Below are positions 8,363 to 16,615 of a DNA stretch of 64,000 nucleotides, piece by piece. The notes beneath the pieces were generated by a model that ran no database searches, was not told where the DNA came from, and worked only from the letters and a program-made list of their open reading frames with translations. Source of the stretch: Finegoldia magna ATCC 29328 (lineage in GTDB: Bacteria; Bacillota; Clostridia; Tissierellales; Peptoniphilaceae). Numbering within the stretch: the stretch's first letter is position 1; every line of letters starts with the position of its first letter. A program made the translations under genes and the position numbers. The DNA lies in NCBI RefSeq assembly GCF_000010185.1, contig NC_010376.1, positions 806,001-870,000 on the forward strand, given 5' to 3'.

Positions 8363-9343
8363 CTATTTAGTGTTTTTTAAATCGTTATTTAAGCTATTAA
8401 GTGGGTTTTTATTTACTGCATTTCTTAAACTGTTATTATCGACATGAGTATATATTTGAGTTGTAGACACTGACTCATGACCTAAAATTTCTTGCAATAC
8501 TTTTATATCAACATTACCATATTGATACATTAAAGTAGCTGCTGTGTGGCGTAATTTATGAACACTGTATATACTAGTGTCAAATCCACCTATTTTTAAA
8601 TAATGTTCAATTCTGTATTGTATTGCACGATTACTCATGCGATTTCTTTTTTTGCTAATAAATAAAGCGTCATTATCTATTTCTGGTCTTATTTTAAGAT
8701 AATTATCGATAGCATCTAAACACATATCATTTAGATAAACAGTTCTTTCTTTGTTTCCTTTTCCGATAACTCTCAAAGTATTTGTTTTTATATGATCAAT
8801 ATTTATGCTGCTAAGCTCAGATAGTCTCATACCACAATTTAAAAATAATACTGTAATACAGTAATCACGGGATTTAATTTCTTCATCTTTTTCGCGAAGG
8901 ATAACCTTAAGTAAATCTAATGATTCATCAAGCGTAAGATATACTGGTTGTCTAATGTTTTTTTTGGGTGAATCTAAAAGTTCTGCAGGGTTTATTATAT
9001 CAAGTTTTCTAATATTTATAAGATACTTATAAAACGTTCTGATACTAGAAGTTTTACGGCTACGTGTAGATGATCCATTGGATCTATTGTGATCTAAAAA
9101 TCCCATGAAAGAGTGCAGATCAATGACATCAATATTTTTGAAAAAATTTAAATCTACATCAGAAGAATCAATTTTAACAATATCATCAAATGATTTTAAT
9201 TTTATATTTTGCTTACGTGCTATAATGTATTTTATCATTAAATTAATATCGTAAGCATATTCTTTAACGGTGTTTGACGAACGACCTTTTATAGTTTCTA
9301 AGTAGTCTAAAAAGTCCATAAGTATCATAGGATAGCTATTCAT
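8363..9343 (-). CDS. Tyrosine recombinase, Xer type (probable chromosome dimer resolvase)
   Basis: This 326-residue site-specific recombinase has all six catalytic positions: Arg173 (GMRLSEL), Lys198 (GKGNKE), His262 and Arg265 (HKLRH), His289 (LGHE) and the nucleophile Tyr298 (IYTH). The N-terminal SAM-like core-binding domain spans about 1-120. Its 60-80 segment is longer than in standard XerC, somewhat like single-recombinase XerS enzymes. It may resolve chromosome dimers, since a Xer gene beside lexA is common in Firmicutes. An integrase of a lost element cannot be excluded, but no element borders are seen. The ATG at 9343 has GGAGGT four bases upstream. Confidence 0.85.
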   Translation of the reverse strand: MNSYPMILMDFLDYLETIKGRSSNTVKEYAYDINLMIKYIIARKQNIKLKSFDDIVKIDSSDVDLNFFKNIDVIDLHSFMGFLDHNRSNGSSTRSRKTSSIRTFYKYLINIRKLDIINPAELLDSPKKNIRQPVYLTLDESLDLLKVILREKDEEIKSRDYCITVLFLNCGMRLSELSSINIDHIKTNTLRVIGKGNKERTVYLNDMCLDAIDNYLKIRPEIDNDALFISKKRNRMSNRAIQYRIEHYLKIGGFDTSIYSVHKLRHTAATLMYQYGNVDIKVLQEILGHESVSTTQIYTHVDNNSLRNAVNKNPLNSLNNDLKNTK

Positions 9344-9366
9344 AGTACCTCCAAATTCTATAAGCT

Positions 9367-9398
9367 TAATGTCACAAAATTATTATTTTGTGACATTA
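9367..9398. repeat. 32-bp perfect inverted repeat at the recombinase promoter
   Basis: The 14-base arm TAATGTCACAAAAT (9367-9380) and its exact reverse complement (9385-9398) flank a TATT centre. The palindrome begins about 3 bp beyond the recombinase -10, so it covers the transcription start and 5' leader. It could be an operator, a Xer/dif-like core site, or a 5' hairpin. Confidence 0.8.
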
Positions 9399-9400
9399 TA

Positions 9401-9429
9401 ATTTTATCAAAATACTCCTCCATTGTCAA
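9401..9429 (-). promoter_or_regulatory. Promoter of the Xer recombinase gene
   Basis: On the minus strand, TTGACA (9424-9429), a 17-bp spacer and TAAAAT (9401-9406) match the sigma-A consensus. The -35 overlaps the T-tract side of the upstream aminotransferase terminator. Confidence 0.75.
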
Positions 9430-9463
9430 AAAAATATAGCAAATTTTATTTGCTATATTTTTT
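9428..9463 (-). terminator. Terminator after the aminotransferase gene
   Basis: AAAAAATATAGCAAA (9429-9443) and TTTGCTATATTTTTT (9449-9463) form a long stem around the loop TTTTA, with A/T tracts that give a U-run on the minus strand. The stem includes the last codons and stop of the gene. Confidence 0.8.
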
Positions 9464-10621
9464 GTTATCTGCTATGAATTTGTTTAAGTTTTTCATACCT
9501 TGTTTTATATCCTCAATACTTGTCGCATAACTCATTCTAATATATTTATCATCACCAAAAACAATACCTGGTACGAATGCAATATTATATTCTGAAAGCA
9601 ATTTATTACAAAATTCTAAAGAATTTTTAATTGTGCTATTATAAAATTGATCCATCTTAATAAATACATAGAATGCTCCATTTGGATAAATATATTCTAA
9701 GCTAAGTTCGTCTAATTTAGATACTATATAGTCTCTTCTGGACTTAAATTCAATTATCATTTCATTAACTTCATCAGTTTCATCTTTTAACGCCGTTAAA
9801 CCGGCGATTTGACTTAATGTATTAGCATTGGATGTAATATGTCCTTGAAGTCTTTTTATGAGCGTAGAAACGTCTTTACGGCTACAAGAATATCCTAATC
9901 TAAATCCAGTCATTGCATAAGACTTAGAAAAACCATTAATTGTTATTGTTATATCATTAATATTTTCCGACAATGAAGCCATGCTTATAAATTCTGTATC
10001 GTATGATAATCTTTCATAAATTTCATCTGATATTATATAAACATTATTTTCAACTGCCCAGTTGCCAATATTAAACAATTCATCTTTTGAGTATATTACT
10101 CCTGTTGGATTAGAAGGGTTATTTAATATAAGGCATTTAGTATTCTCGGTTTTATATTGATTTAATATATCTACATCCACTTTAAAGTTATCATTATATG
10201 GTAAAACTACAGGTTTACAATCAGTAAGTTTACACATTTCTGGATAACTTAACCAATATGGTGACGGTATAAGAACTTCATCATTAGGGTTTGTTAATGC
10301 AAATAAACTATTGACAATTGCTTGTTTAGCGCCAGTAGATACTACTATAGAATCTTTATCGCATTTAATATGATTAATATTGTTAAGTTTTGAACTTATT
10401 TCTTCTCGCAAATCTGATATTCCACTAGTATCAGTATATCTAACTACTCCATTATCTAAATAATTTATAGTTTTATCAATTATATATCTTGGAGTTTTAA
10501 AGTCTGGTTCGCCAACAGTAAAGTTATAAACTTTAACTCCTTCATTTTTTAATTTATTAATTTTAGCACTCAATTCAAGTGTTAAAGATGGATTTATACT
10601 GTTAATTTTTTTTGATAGCAT
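9446..10621 (-). CDS. Pyridoxal-phosphate aminotransferase, class I (aspartate aminotransferase-like)
   Basis: This 391-residue fold-type I aminotransferase belongs to the AspC/PatA-like subgroup. Visible motifs are NNPSNPTGVIY near residue 168, SDEIYERLSYD near 200, the Schiff-base lysine in NGFSKSYAMTGFRLGYS near 232-240, and the substrate-carboxylate arginine in RMSYA near 370. Aspartate is the likeliest substrate but other amino or keto acids are possible. The start overlaps the end of the upstream PHP gene by 20 bases and has AAGGAG upstream, so the two are co-transcribed. Confidence 0.88.
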   Translation of the reverse strand: MLSKKINSINPSLTLELSAKINKLKNEGVKVYNFTVGEPDFKTPRYIIDKTINYLDNGVVRYTDTSGISDLREEISSKLNNINHIKCDKDSIVVSTGAKQAIVNSLFALTNPNDEVLIPSPYWLSYPEMCKLTDCKPVVLPYNDNFKVDVDILNQYKTENTKCLILNNPSNPTGVIYSKDELFNIGNWAVENNVYIISDEIYERLSYDTEFISMASLSENINDITITINGFSKSYAMTGFRLGYSCSRKDVSTLIKRLQGHITSNANTLSQIAGLTALKDETDEVNEMIIEFKSRRDYIVSKLDELSLEYIYPNGAFYVFIKMDQFYNSTIKNSLEFCNKLLSEYNIAFVPGIVFGDDKYIRMSYATSIEDIKQGMKNLNKFIADNKKYSK

Positions 10622-11429
10622 AATCGCTCCTTAATTCATGTAGTTTTTTTATAGATTCAAAAGTTGAATAATTTAAGGCGAAATTTCCCATTAAATATTC
10701 TTTATCAAATTGCTTTCCGTGACAGTCACTTCCCGCCGTGTATAGTAACTTGTTTTTTAATGCTATATTCAAGTATTTTTTAATATCAGTAAATGAATGT
10801 TTAGAATTAATTACTTCAATTCCATCAATACCCATTTCTATGATTTCATTTACTATATTATCATCATTCAATGTTACGGGATGTGCTAAAATACATACAC
10901 CGTTAGCTGATTTTATAGAATTAATAATGTTTTGTAGTGATGTGAAGCTTTTTTTGACATAGCATTTACCTTTTGGAGATAAATATTCGTTAAAAGCTTC
11001 ATTTTTATTTTTACAAATATTAATATCTACTAAATATTGAGCTAAATTACTTCTAGAAAAAACTCTGTCTTTACTATAATTCAGGACTTTATCCTTGTCA
11101 ATTTTTATTCCAATTTTCGCAAAATTTTTTTCAAAAATATCAAGTCTTTTTGCTCTATCATTTATAGCTAATTCAGATATTTTTTGTAATTTTTCATTGG
11201 ACCTATCTACATAGTATCCTAAAATGTGTACTTCTTTATTTTTATAAGTTATTCCAAATTCTACAGCTTTTATGATGTTAGCATTACAGAATTGGGTATT
11301 AGATGGCATTAGTATATCATGATCAGTAATAGCAATTTTATCAATAGAATTTTTATTTGCATTATATTGAATTTCTTCAATGCTTAATCTCCCATCACTT
11401 TCTGTGGAATGTACGTGCATATCAATCAT
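10602..11429 (-). CDS. PHP-domain metal-dependent phosphoesterase (TrpH/YciV-like)
   Basis: This 275-residue protein belongs to the polymerase-and-histidinol-phosphatase superfamily. Metal ligands are visible in DMHVHSTESDGRL (residues 3-15), ITDHD near 35, HPVTL near 180 and GSDCHG near 230. Related enzymes such as RNase AM (YciV/TrpH) hydrolyse 3',5'-nucleoside bisphosphates and short 5'-phosphorylated RNA ends. The exact substrate here is inferred only from family. Its 3' end overlaps the aminotransferase start. Confidence 0.82.
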   Translation of the reverse strand: MIDMHVHSTESDGRLSIEEIQYNANKNSIDKIAITDHDILMPSNTQFCNANIIKAVEFGITYKNKEVHILGYYVDRSNEKLQKISELAINDRAKRLDIFEKNFAKIGIKIDKDKVLNYSKDRVFSRSNLAQYLVDINICKNKNEAFNEYLSPKGKCYVKKSFTSLQNIINSIKSANGVCILAHPVTLNDDNIVNEIIEMGIDGIEVINSKHSFTDIKKYLNIALKNKLLYTAGSDCHGKQFDKEYLMGNFALNYSTFESIKKLHELRSDYAIKKN

Positions 11430-11461
11430 TTTTAAATCCTTTTAAAGTTTTTCATATTAGA

Positions 11462-11487
11462 AGAAGGTCAACAAATGTTGACCTTCT
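11462..11487 (-). terminator. Hairpin between RNase Y and the PHP gene (probable weak terminator)
   Basis: AGAAGGTCAAC (11462-11472) and GTTGACCTTCT (11477-11487) make a perfect 11-bp stem with an AAAT loop just after the rny stop. The downstream side on the minus strand (TTCTAATATG) is a poor U-tract, so read-through or a processing role is possible. Confidence 0.6.
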
Positions 11488-11497
11488 AAGTTAATTC

Positions 11498-13039
11498 TTA
11501 TTTTGCGTAATCAGATACCCTATTTTCTCTTATGACATTTACTTTAATTTGTCCAGGATATTCTAATTCACTTTCAATTTTATGAGCTACATCTTTTGCT
11601 AATATAACCATAGAGCTTTCATCAATAACATCAGGTTTTACCATGATTCTAATTTCTCTACCAGCTTGTATAGCATAAGAACTTTCAATACCATCAAATG
11701 AATTAGCTATTTGCTCTAGATTTTCTAATCTTTGGATATAGTTTTCCATAGATTCACGTCTAGCTCCAGGTCTTGCTGCGGATATTGCATCAGCAGATTG
11801 TACTAATATAGATTCAATACATGTTGGTTCAACATCACCGTGATGAGCTTCAATACAATTGATAACATCTTTTGGCTCTTTAAATCTTTTAGCAGCGTTA
11901 ACGCCTAGTTCAACGTGAGGTCCCTCGATTTCGTGGTCAATTGCTTTTCCTAAATCGTGTAGTAGTCCACCTCTTTTAGCTAATTTCACATTTACTCCTA
12001 ATTCACTTGCAAGCATTCCAGCGATATTGGAAACTTCAATAGAATGTTTAAGAACATTTTGACCATAACTTGTTCTGTAATGTAGTTTACCGAGAATTTT
12101 AATCAATTCTGGATGTAAACCGTGTACATTTGTTTCATCACAAGCTTCTTCACCTTTTTCTCTTATAGTATTATCTACATCTTTTCTGGCTTTTTCAACC
12201 ATTTCTTCAATTCTAGTAGGATGGATTCTTCCATCAACTATAAGTTTTTCCAAAGCAATTCTTGCGATTTCACGTCTTACAGGATCAAAAGCTGATAATA
12301 CAACAGCTTCTGGAGTATCATCAATAATCAAATCTACGCCTGTTAAAGTTTCAAAAGCTCTTATGTTTCTTCCTTCACGACCAATTATTCTGCCTTTCAT
12401 GTCGTCATTAGGTAAATTAACGACTGATACGGTAGATTCTGCAACTTGATCTGCAGCATACCTTTGAATTGATGTACTAATGATTTCTCTTGCAAATTTT
12501 TCAGATTCTTCCTTAGTTTTGGATTCGATTTCTTTAATAATAGCAGCTTGCTCACGTATTGTTTCAGTTTTAACTCTTTCAAGAACGATGTTTTTAGCTT
12601 CGTCACTTGTTAATCCAGCAACTTTTTCCAATTCTAATTCTTTTTCATCTATCAAAGATTGGATTTTAAGTTGCATATCGTCAGCTTTCTTCAATTCAGA
12701 ATCTAGCTTTTTATGTTTCTTTTCTAATGATGCATTTTTTCTTTCTAAATTCTCTTCTTTAGAATTAAGTCTATCTTCTTGACGACTGATTTCTTTTAAT
12801 CGAGATTTATTTTCACGATCCAAATCACTTTTCATCTTAAAGATTTCATCTTTTGCTTCTACTAATAATTCTTTCTTTTTAGTTTCAGCATCTTTGTTTG
12901 CATCTTCAATTATTTTAACAGCATAATCCTCAGCGCTTCTGATTTTTTTCTCAGCTAAGCTTTTTCTAAAAAAGAAACCTATTACAATACCTAAAATTCC
13001 AGCAAGAATAGCAATTATTAAAGACGTTGTGGTGCTCAT
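11498..13039 (-). CDS. rny: Ribonuclease Y (endoribonuclease)
   Basis: RNase Y is a membrane-anchored endoribonuclease that starts much of the mRNA decay in Firmicutes. The 513-residue product begins at the ATG at 13039, which has a strong AAAGGGGG site; the TTG 21 bases further upstream encodes only the site itself. Domains in order are an N-terminal membrane helix (about 5-25), a long coiled coil (30-200), a KH domain with [15 protein letters not shown] near 210, and an HD domain with the metal pair in [13 protein letters not shown] near 355. It has its own promoter. In many Firmicutes rny directly follows recA. Here four recombination genes intervene. Confidence 0.96.
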   Translation of the reverse strand: MSTTTSLIIAILAGILGIVIGFFFRKSLAEKKIRSAEDYAVKIIEDANKDAETKKKELLVEAKDEIFKMKSDLDRENKSRLKEISRQEDRLNSKEENLERKNASLEKKHKKLDSELKKADDMQLKIQSLIDEKELELEKVAGLTSDEAKNIVLERVKTETIREQAAIIKEIESKTKEESEKFAREIISTSIQRYAADQVAESTVSVVNLPNDDMKGRIIGREGRNIRAFETLTGVDLIIDDTPEAVVLSAFDPVRREIARIALEKLIVDGRIHPTRIEEMVEKARKDVDNTIREKGEEACDETNVHGLHPELIKILGKLHYRTSYGQNVLKHSIEVSNIAGMLASELGVNVKLAKRGGLLHDLGKAIDHEIEGPHVELGVNAAKRFKEPKDVINCIEAHHGDVEPTCIESILVQSADAISAARPGARRESMENYIQRLENLEQIANSFDGIESSYAIQAGREIRIMVKPDVIDESSMVILAKDVAHKIESELEYPGQIKVNVIRENRVSDYAK

Positions 13040-13106
13040 AAATACACCCCCTTTATTCAATTTTCAATATTCATTAAATAAATCTTTTGGATAAATTTAC
13101 TCTTTA

Positions 13107-13135
13107 AGTGTAGTACAAATACAGTTGATTGTCAA
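13107..13135 (-). promoter_or_regulatory. rny promoter
   Basis: On the minus strand, TTGACA (13130-13135), a 17-bp spacer and TACACT (13107-13112). It gives a leader of about 60 bases before the rny ribosome site. Confidence 0.75.
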
Positions 13136-13143
13136 TATTTAGA

Positions 13144-13164
13144 TATATAATAGAAAATTATATA
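13144..13164 (-). terminator. Possible weak terminator after the split Rad50 module
   Basis: TATATAAT (13144-13151) and ATTATATA (13157-13164) form an 8-bp all-AT stem at the stop codon of the last module gene. There is no good U-run, so some read-through into rny is likely. Confidence 0.3.
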
Positions 13165-13820
13165 ACATTTATTTCAGAAGTGTTATTTCTATTAGTAATT
13201 CTGTAGTTAATATCTCCTATTGCCGATAAATGTGCATTATGAGAAATCATTATGATTTGTTTATTATATTCTTCGCTTATTTCGTTAATAAAATTTGCTA
13301 CATTGTGTATATAGTCTTCACTAACATGCTTACAAGGCTCATCAAGAACAATAATATTAGCTAAACTATTTTCATACAGCATTATAAAGGAAATTCTTAG
13401 AGCTAGAGATACAATGTCTACTACCCCACCACCCCTAGCATCAACTATATCGTAAGTGAAAGATTTAATCTCTCCATCGATATCAAGTTCTTCTTCTATG
13501 AAGAATTTTGCTGATGGATTGTTATTTTTAATTTTAATCTCTATTTTAAAATTCATTTCTTTTTCAAAAATATAACTTAAACATCTACTAACAAGGTTTT
13601 CTATTTGAATTTTGGCTTGTTCTCTTGAATATTCTGAAGTCTTATCATAAAGCATCTTTATAATTTCGAGTTTTTCGATTTGTTTTTCAAGTGCATCAAT
13701 ACTTTCTTTAGTAGATTCAATTTCTTTTTCTATTGATTTCTTTACTGCTAATTCACTTCTATAATTAATTTCCATTGAAGTTATTTTGGATTGCATATCA
13801 ATTAAATCAATTTTTTGCAT
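13158..13820 (-). CDS. Rad50/SbcC-like ATPase, separate C-terminal half
   Basis: This 220-residue protein looks like the C-terminal lobe of an SMC/Rad50 ATPase made as its own chain. It starts with a coiled coil (about 15-75). An ABC-signature-like loop DARGGGVVDIVSLALR lies at 127-142, in the place of LSGGE. Walker B IIVLDEP has D160-E161, and the H-loop ISHN has H194. It has no Walker A; that motif is in the gene two upstream, so the two chains would have to assemble. The ATG at 13820 has GAGGAG 12 bases upstream and overlaps the preceding gene by 14 bases. Together with the Mre11-like gene this points to DNA end processing. The GGGVVD type of signature recalls phage recombination ATPases, from memory. 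Confidence 0.75.
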   Translation of the reverse strand: MQKIDLIDMQSKITSMEINYRSELAVKKSIEKEIESTKESIDALEKQIEKLEIIKMLYDKTSEYSREQAKIQIENLVSRCLSYIFEKEMNFKIEIKIKNNNPSAKFFIEEELDIDGEIKSFTYDIVDARGGGVVDIVSLALRISFIMLYENSLANIIVLDEPCKHVSEDYIHNVANFINEISEEYNKQIIMISHNAHLSAIGDINYRITNRNNTSEINVI

Positions 13821-14046
13821 CAGGAAGAAGCTCCTCTGCTTTTTGTAGGTCTTGCTCAATTTGATTTTTTAATTTTATAATCTCTGATTCTAAATTTTCT
13901 GGATCTATTTTTAATTCTTTCAACTGATTAAGTATATCTTCTTTTTGCTTCTCTAAATTTTCTAACGCAATTTCGGCACGATTTTTATCTTCTTTAGCTT
14001 TATCAAGTCTTTCTTTTATACTATTAAAACGTTCATTAATATTCAT
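13807..14046 (-). CDS. Small coiled-coil protein of the split Rad50-Mre11 module
   Basis: This 79-residue, highly charged protein is predicted to be nearly all helix (heptad-like runs in RFNSIKERLDKAKEDKNRAE and SEIIKLKNQIEQDLQKAEEL) with a break at KIDPEN near residue 47. I recognise no family. Its start codon overlaps the stop of the N-terminal ATPase half (TAATG) and its end overlaps the C-terminal half by 14 bases, so all three are tightly coupled. It may be a piece of the Rad50 coiled-coil arm or a separate subunit; this is inferred from position and composition only. Confidence 0.7.
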   Translation of the reverse strand: MNINERFNSIKERLDKAKEDKNRAEIALENLEKQKEDILNQLKELKIDPENLESEIIKLKNQIEQDLQKAEELLPDAKN

Positions 14047-15629
14047 TATTTTCTCAACTCCTTTATTATTTGATCTACATGGTTATCATCTATCTCGCTT
14101 AGACAAAATGGACATGTTTTTTCTTTATATAAATTATCCTTGTATTCCTTTATTAACTCATCTATTAATATATTACTTTGATTCAATTCTCTGGATTTCT
14201 GTTGACTAATCTCTTGTTGTTTATCCAACGTATTCTTTATAATTTCAAGTTTTGTTAGCAATTCATATGACTTATTAATATTAAATATCATGTTCGGCAA
14301 ACAATTTATAGACTTCAGTTTATTTAAGTTAAAATTTTTGTCGGAAATCAACCTATTTACATTTTGATATGAAATGTTAAGATTGTTTAGCTGAATATAC
14401 TTTTGTTTATTTTCCTCAATTCTATCTGTTATTTTTGATATTTTAGATATATAAAGATGATTTAATATTTTTTTGTTATTAAGTATCTCTTGATTTATTT
14501 CATAATAATTTTTATTTAAATTTGATAAATTGGTTAACGCTTGAATATACTTTTGAGTATTAAATAAAATTTCATCTGATATAGCAACGGTTTTTAATTT
14601 ATCTAATTTAATTTTAAAATTGTAATAACTATTATTCACGTAAGTTATTCTATTATATAATGGGTTCATAAACCTCACTAAAGTCAGATTTTTATCAATG
14701 TTGTCAATAATTTCCGATATTAAATCAGTATTTTTTAAATTCTTTAAGCTAATATTATTAAATTCAATTCCTTTTAATATTTGTTGATAATTATCATTTA
14801 TTTCAGTAAGCTTTGATAAAAATAAAATATTATTTTGAGTATTATGCAAAGTTTTGAAACAAAGGTCTAATCCTTTGTAGTTATCTAAGTATTTATATCC
14901 ATTTTTAATTCTAGAGTCTAATTCAGAAACTTGATCTGATAATGTTTTCAATAAATTTAGATTTTTAGAATTAATTTCTAAATTATTATATAAACTTTTT
15001 AACTTGTCGATTTTAATTTTATCTTCATTTAAATGATTATAATTATTTAAAGATTTTTCTTTTTCTTTAATAAAACTTTTTTTAAAGTTTAATTCATTTT
15101 TAGTAGTTTTTATTTCTCTGGAAACATTTCTTGATGCATTGTCTAATATATCAACATTTACCAACTTACCTATGGCATTGGCTTTTGTAGAATCAGTTTC
15201 TGAAAGTAGAAATGAATTTTCCAATTGTGATGCGATCAATATATTGTATTGTTCGTTTAGTAGATTGACTTTTTTGAAAAGAAAATCATTTTGAATTTCT
15301 GTTGGTATTTCTCTACCAAAATTCACGTACTCCTTAATATCTTCATTATCTGCATTATTTTTTATATGATAATAATTAGTATTGCCTTTTCTTCCTCTCA
15401 GAATAAAATTACCGTTGTTAAATACAATTTTGACTTCAACATTATTATATCCATTTCTTATTAATAAATCAGTTGTATAATCGTTGAATAAAACCCATGA
15501 TAGTGCTCTAATTAAGGCAGTTTTACCACTATCAGAAGCTCCTGTGATTAAATTAACTTTTTCTGAAAGTTCAAAATGGCCTTGTTCGTAAGATTGAAAA
15601 TTAGTTAAATATATATCTGTAATATACAT
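14046..15629 (-). CDS. Rad50/SbcC-like ATPase, N-terminal half with terminal CPFC motif
   Basis: This 527-residue protein begins like SbcC/Rad50/RecF ATPases. A first strand IYLTNFQSYEQG is followed by Walker A GASDSGKTALIRAL at about 30-43. A Q-loop region lies near 130-140 (LNEQYN). Long lysine- and asparagine-rich coiled coil fills about 160-500. It ends with CPFC at 506-509, the form of a zinc hook, only 18 residues from the C terminus. There is no Walker B or signature motif: these are in a separate gene 226 bases downstream. In ordinary SbcC the hook is central and one chain carries both halves. Its start is one base into the end of the nuclease gene. Confidence 0.78.
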   Translation of the reverse strand: MYITDIYLTNFQSYEQGHFELSEKVNLITGASDSGKTALIRALSWVLFNDYTTDLLIRNGYNNVEVKIVFNNGNFILRGRKGNTNYYHIKNNADNEDIKEYVNFGREIPTEIQNDFLFKKVNLLNEQYNILIASQLENSFLLSETDSTKANAIGKLVNVDILDNASRNVSREIKTTKNELNFKKSFIKEKEKSLNNYNHLNEDKIKIDKLKSLYNNLEINSKNLNLLKTLSDQVSELDSRIKNGYKYLDNYKGLDLCFKTLHNTQNNILFLSKLTEINDNYQQILKGIEFNNISLKNLKNTDLISEIIDNIDKNLTLVRFMNPLYNRITYVNNSYYNFKIKLDKLKTVAISDEILFNTQKYIQALTNLSNLNKNYYEINQEILNNKKILNHLYISKISKITDRIEENKQKYIQLNNLNISYQNVNRLISDKNFNLNKLKSINCLPNMIFNINKSYELLTKLEIIKNTLDKQQEISQQKSRELNQSNILIDELIKEYKDNLYKEKTCPFCLSEIDDNHVDQIIKELRK

Positions 15630-16579
15630 TATTCTATTCTCCTTATTGCTTCATTGATAATATCTTCATCGATTTTCATTTCTTTTCCTATATTTTTCAA
15701 ATTATTATTAATATCTATAATTGGATTACTTGATAATTTTGATAGTTTTTCTTTTATGTCTAGCAAACTTTTGCTTTTTATTGAATAAGGATTTACTTGT
15801 TTTTCGGAAAAAATTTCTTCACTTTTTTTAGCACTCTTTAAATAAATATCACTAATATTGATTTCTTCTTTTGTGAGTTCAATTAATAAAACTTTTGGGA
15901 TTCTCTTTCTTTCTGATTCCGTATTAGTCATTCTTGCGATGCTTCCAGGATTAGAAAAATATTTTTCGTTAACTTTAACAGTTTTAAATCCAGTATGATA
16001 ATGGCCGCTTAAAACTATATCACAATCTGTATCCATAATCTGATCAATTAAAGTATACTCAATTTGTTCAATAAATTTCTTATATAATAAAAAGCTGTGA
16101 ATCATTAGTATGTGATAGTCTACATCATCCAATCTTTTCGGATAATAATGTGATTTATCTGATGAATCAATATCGTGCGTATATGGTTGTCCAGATATTT
16201 GAACTCTTAAACCATCTTTTTCAATAATTACAGGCTTACCTTCTTCGATTAGCTCTAGTACATCTAACGAATTAAAAAGCCCCATCATAGCTCTATCTAT
16301 GGAGTTTGGATTATAACCATATATATCATGATTTCCGCTAATTATAAAAATTTTCTTAGGGAATCTTTGAAACAATTTTCCGAATCTTGATGCTGTTTTG
16401 ATTCCGACATCAGCTTTATCAAACAAATCTCCACCGTGAAGTATAACATCAACATTTTCATTAATTGATATTTCTCTAATTTCTTCAATTTTTTTATAGA
16501 TAGAATCTTCGTAATCATCAATTCTAGCTCTTGGATTTTTGGATTTTATATGTGTATCAGTAAAAAATAATATCTTCAT
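15629..16579 (-). CDS. SbcD/Mre11-like metallophosphoesterase (DNA nuclease)
   Basis: This 316-residue calcineurin-like phosphoesterase has the full Mre11/SbcD motif series: FTDTHI (residues 6-11), HGGDLFD near 53, SGNHDIYG near 88, MIHSF near 160 and SGHYHTG near 195. The C-terminal 80 residues are a likely capping or partner-binding region. I chose the ATG at 16579 because the first strand MKILFFTDTH is the family start; a TTG 18 bases upstream is possible. Neither start has a clear ribosome site, and a hairpin lies directly upstream. Its overlap with a Rad50-like half gene and position after recA support a role in double-strand-break processing. Confidence 0.83.
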   Translation of the reverse strand: MKILFFTDTHIKSKNPRARIDDYEDSIYKKIEEIREISINENVDVILHGGDLFDKADVGIKTASRFGKLFQRFPKKIFIISGNHDIYGYNPNSIDRAMMGLFNSLDVLELIEEGKPVIIEKDGLRVQISGQPYTHDIDSSDKSHYYPKRLDDVDYHILMIHSFLLYKKFIEQIEYTLIDQIMDTDCDIVLSGHYHTGFKTVKVNEKYFSNPGSIARMTNTESERKRIPKVLLIELTKEEINISDIYLKSAKKSEEIFSEKQVNPYSIKSKSLLDIKEKLSKLSSNPIIDINNNLKNIGKEMKIDEDIINEAIRRIE

Positions 16580-16591
16580 AATAGAAATAAT

Positions 16592-16610
16592 GGGCAAGTA
16601 TTACTTGCCC
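16592..16610 (-). terminator. Hairpin between recA and the Mre11-like gene (terminator or attenuator)
   Basis: GGGCAAGT (16592-16599) and ACTTGCCC (16603-16610) form a GC-rich 8-bp stem with a 3-base loop, 5 bases after the recA stop. On the minus strand it is followed by ATTATTTCTATT, a modest U-tract. It may partly end recA transcripts and so lower expression of the module. Confidence 0.6.
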
Positions 16611-16615
16611 TAGTC

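Noticed and set aside
8363-9343. Xer-type gene as the integrase of a prophage or genomic island
   Set aside because: No phage genes, tRNA target, direct repeats or composition shift flank it; the neighbours are core genes.
13040-13060. TTG at 13060 as the rny start
   Set aside because: The added codons are the ribosome site AAAGGGGG of the ATG at 13039.
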